DNA from: Saccharospirillum alexandrii | GTDB lineage: Bacteria; Pseudomonadota; Gammaproteobacteria; Pseudomonadales; Natronospirillaceae | Assembly: GCF_004000275.1 (NCBI RefSeq) | Contig: NZ_RCIP01000007.1 | Coordinates: 41,143-105,142 of the forward strand | DNA: 64,000 nt | Direction: 5' to 3' | Shown here: positions 62,268 through 64,000 of the stretch, piece by piece | How the letters are laid out: each line of letters starts with the position of its first letter | How positions within the stretch are numbered: the first letter of the stretch is position 1 | Notes under the pieces: generated by a model | Databases searched by the model: none | Seen by the model: the letters and a program-made list of their open reading frames with translations, nothing else | What the model was told of the DNA's origin: nothing | Translations under genes and position numbers: made by a program

Positions 62268-62382
62268 GCACTGGCCACCAGGTAGGGCTATCGAGGGTCG
62301 GCGTAAACCTGTCCATGGCGGTCCGACGATTCGGGCCTGTTGCTGCGGACCACCCTCGATAGCCCTACCTGGCATCCAGTGC
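62268..62382 (-). repeat. Large inverted repeat, copy D (short form) of the dispersed family
   Basis: Inner arms 62278-62298 and 62352-62372 pair perfectly over 21 bp; after a 3-nt internal loop, 62268-62274 and 62376-62382 add seven more pairs. Read on the minus strand, the core (GTCCGCAGCA, then CCGCCATGGACAGGTTTACG) matches copies A and C. The family-defining stem sequence differs almost entirely from the other copies while pairing is kept. It lies between the convergent EamA and MarR genes. Confidence 0.9.
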
Positions 62383-62432
62383 TAATCCTTTGCTAGCGAA
62401 CTCCGAAACATGAGTAAAGAATCCACCTACTG

Positions 62433-62894
62433 TCACTCGGCTTCTTTCAAGGGAGCCCGGCTCATCTGGTTAACCCCGGCTGTCGCTTTCTGCAGCAGCC
62501 TGACGAATTCCGCCTGCTCTCTCTCATCGAGGCCACTGAGCACTTGCAACTGTGCTTCCTCTACCACAGGCGCTAAGCGGTGCAAGGTGGTTACTCCCAA
62601 TTCGGTCAGCTTTAAAACTCTGGCTCGGCGGTCTGTAGCGCTGACCTCCCTGACCAGATACTGCTTTTGCACCAGTCGGTCTACCACGCCTCCGATGGTG
62701 GTTCGGTCATAGGCGATCAGGCCTGCCAGGGTCACCTGGTCGATGCCCGGCTGGGCTTCTATTTTTGCCAGGGCCGCATACTGTACGGGTGTGAGGTCGA
62801 AGCCCAGTTCTGCGACCCGGGCGTGAAAGATGGCCACTGATGCCTGGTGGTAGCGGCGTATCAGGTGCCCGGGCATGGTGTTGACGTCGGTCAT
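62433..62894 (-). CDS. MarR-family transcriptional regulator
   Basis: 153 residues. A winged-helix protein with LTPVQYAALAKIEAQPGIDQ, VTLAGLIAYDRTTIGGVVDR (recognition helix), RRARVLKLTELG (wing). It is divergent from the flavin monooxygenase gene with a 187-bp gap, so it most likely represses that gene and its own until an aromatic acid is present. A 12-bp duplication lies at its start codon. Confidence 0.93.
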   Translation of the reverse strand: MTDVNTMPGHLIRRYHQASVAIFHARVAELGFDLTPVQYAALAKIEAQPGIDQVTLAGLIAYDRTTIGGVVDRLVQKQYLVREVSATDRRARVLKLTELGVTTLHRLAPVVEEAQLQVLSGLDEREQAEFVRLLQKATAGVNQMSRAPLKEAE

Positions 62895-62916
62895 TCAGGA
62901 ACTCTCATTCAGGAAC
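62891..62916 (-). repeat. Tandem 12-bp repeat at the marR start
   Basis: TCATTCAGGAAC occurs at 62891-62902 and 62905-62916 (period 14). The first copy includes the start codon of the MarR gene. On the transcript both copies contain the GTTCCTGAATGA string, so a second ATG lies just upstream in another frame. Confidence 0.6.
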
Positions 62917-62940
62917 GCCCATTAAGGCGATAATTGACAA

Positions 62941-62964
62941 GCATACTGATGATCAGCATACTGA
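62941..62964. promoter_or_regulatory. Candidate MarR operator: direct repeat with a palindrome
   Basis: GCATACTGA occurs at 62941-62949 and 62956-62964 (period 15), and the palindrome CTGAT-G-ATCAG sits between (62946-62956). It lies in the gap of the divergent marR and monooxygenase genes, next to a TTGACA (62934-62939). The location suits a repressor site. Confidence 0.5.
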
Positions 62965-63081
62965 CTATATTGTTTTATAGATCAAGACACAGGGTGTCGC
63001 CGTCCGCTCAGTCTCGTTGTGAGGCTGAACACGGGTCCAAAAAACCACAGAGAAGCCGAGAATAGGCGTTGGGGAGGGGGT

Positions 63082-64000
63082 ATGCAATTTCATCTGGATG
63101 GGTTCAATGCCGGAGATCCGCGGGTGCAGGCACCGTCAGAGTCGGCGAAAACCAACCCTCAAACCGATTCCCTGCCCGAGCAGGTCGATGTGCTCATCGT
63201 TGGGTGCGGACCGGCCGGGTTGACGCTGGCCGCCCAACTGGCCGCCTTTCCGGATATTCGTACGCGCATCATCGAACAAAAAGAGGGCCCGCTGCAGCTG
63301 GGCCAGGCCGATGGCGTCGCCTGCCGCACCATGGAAATGTTCGAGGCCTTTGGCTTCAGTCGGCAGGTGATGGAAGAGGCCTACTGGGTTAACGAAGTGA
63401 CCTTCTGGAAGCCGGATACAAAACGTCCGGAACACATCGTACGCAATGGCCGGGTGCAGGATACCGAAGACGGGTTGTCAGAATTCCCGCATGTGATACT
63501 GAACCAGGCGCGGGTGCATGATTTTTATCTGGAGGTTATGAAAAACAGCCCCAGCCGGTTGGTACCGGATTATTCACGTAGCCTGGTGGACGTTGACGTT
63601 GACCGAACGGCAACGGATTACCCGGTAACCGTGCGCGTTGCCAGAACCGATGGGGTGCATCTGGGGCAGGAAGAGTGCGTTCGGGCACGCTATGTCGTCG
63701 GCTGCGATGGCGCCCGCAGTGCGGTGCGCAAGTCGATCGGACGCGAGCTGCGTGGCGATTCGGCGAATCAGGCCTGGGGCGTCATGGACGTTCTGGCCGT
63801 GACGGACTTCCCGGATATACGGCTCAAAGCAGCGATTCATTCGGCCACCGAGGGCAATGTGCTGATTATTCCGCGCGAAGGCGGTTATTTGGTGCGGCTT
63901 TATGTGGAACTCGACAAATTGAACGAGAACGAGCGGGTTGCCAGCCGGAACATTACTGTGGATCACCTTATTGCTGCGGCGCAGCGGGTGCTGCATCCCT
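63082..64000 (+). CDS. FAD-dependent aromatic monooxygenase (3' end outside the window)
   Basis: At least 306 residues, running off the window without a stop. It opens MQFHLDGFNAGDPRVQAP and has the FAD Rossmann segment VDVLIVGCGPAGLTLAAQLA, the DG motif VVGCDGARSAVRKSIGREL and the substrate-side segment around LNQARVHDFYL. The N-terminus matches 3-hydroxybenzoate 4-monooxygenase and phenol 2-monooxygenase-like enzymes. The ATG at 63082 has GGGGAGGGGG just upstream. It is divergent from the marR gene, whose product likely controls it. An aromatic-compound catabolic role is probable. Confidence 0.9.
   Translation, partial: MQFHLDGFNAGDPRVQAPSESAKTNPQTDSLPEQVDVLIVGCGPAGLTLAAQLAAFPDIRTRIIEQKEGPLQLGQADGVACRTMEMFEAFGFSRQVMEEAYWVNEVTFWKPDTKRPEHIVRNGRVQDTEDGLSEFPHVILNQARVHDFYLEVMKNSPSRLVPDYSRSLVDVDVDRTATDYPVTVRVARTDGVHLGQEECVRARYVVGCDGARSAVRKSIGRELRGDSANQAWGVMDVLAVTDFPDIRLKAAIHSATEGNVLIIPREGGYLVRLYVELDKLNENERVASRNITVDHLIAAAQRVLHP

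Noticed and set aside
1-64000. tRNA, rRNA, CRISPR, insertion sequence or prophage
   Set aside because: No cloverleaf, rRNA segment, regularly spaced repeats, transposase or integrase was seen; the lambda P-like gene has no other phage gene near it.

Overview
The window is about 64 kb of chromosomal, moderately GC-rich DNA from a gammaproteobacterium. Ordinary housekeeping genes (truB-rpsO-pnp, xseB-ispA-dxs, ubiH/ubiI, pfkA) sit among accessory blocks. The MSHA-type pilus assembly genes, PomAB-type Na+ stator, extracellular beta-amylase, GH3 glucosidase, sugar, TRAP and TTT binding proteins and a full 6-phosphofructokinase suggest a marine or halophilic carbohydrate user of the Oceanospirillales kind (Saccharospirillum- or Reinekea-like). 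The genus is a guess from gene content. I saw no rRNA, tRNA, CRISPR array, insertion sequence or prophage.

Layout. 1-5.1 kb: truB (5' end missing), rpsO, pnp with a long leader stem-loop, and a membrane TerB-like/SH3 protein. 5.2-7.1 kb: a DnaT-like protein and a lambda-P-like replication protein. 7.1-13.8 kb: DrrAB-type ABC exporter, DUF2892 protein, MFS carrier, patatin, BASS symporter and an acyltransferase. 13.8-17.7 kb: a PAS-GGDEF-EAL receptor with a TTT-family binding protein encoded just upstream. 17.7-27.8 kb: a ten-gene msh assembly operon (mshI to mshG) without pilins. 28.1-31.1 kb: ubiH, ubiI-like, trmL. 31.2-38.1 kb: a sugar ABC operon lacking its ATPase, divergent from an operon of binding protein, response regulator and kinase. 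38.2-42.9 kb: PEBP protein and a YjbR-GST-PhyH-GH3 operon. 43-46.2 kb: xseB-ispA-dxs. 46.5-50.8 kb: pomAB, an orphan TRAP binding protein, pfkA. 51.1-53.4 kb: SDR, two small hypothetical proteins, orphan ParA. 53.5-57.4 kb: ECF sigma factor, zinc-finger anti-sigma, and a bufferin operon (DUF2282, DUF692, DUF2063, DoxX). 57.3-64 kb: class II amidotransferase, TVP38 protein, beta-amylase, EamA carrier, MarR regulator, and a hydroxybenzoate-type flavin monooxygenase that runs off the end.

Two signals stand out. First, four large intergenic inverted repeats (669-852, 6883-7080, 50950-51062, 62268-62382) belong to one family: their outer stems of roughly 30 bp differ in sequence but keep pairing, and two copies carry an extra module of about 70 nt with its own hairpins. 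Second, the ECF sigma operon and the bufferin operon share a putative promoter, TGTAA-N16-ACGAC, at the same distance from their start codons. This makes the eight kilobases' worth of neighbouring genes from 53.4 to 57.4 kb look like a self-contained, sigma-controlled metal- or stress-response unit.
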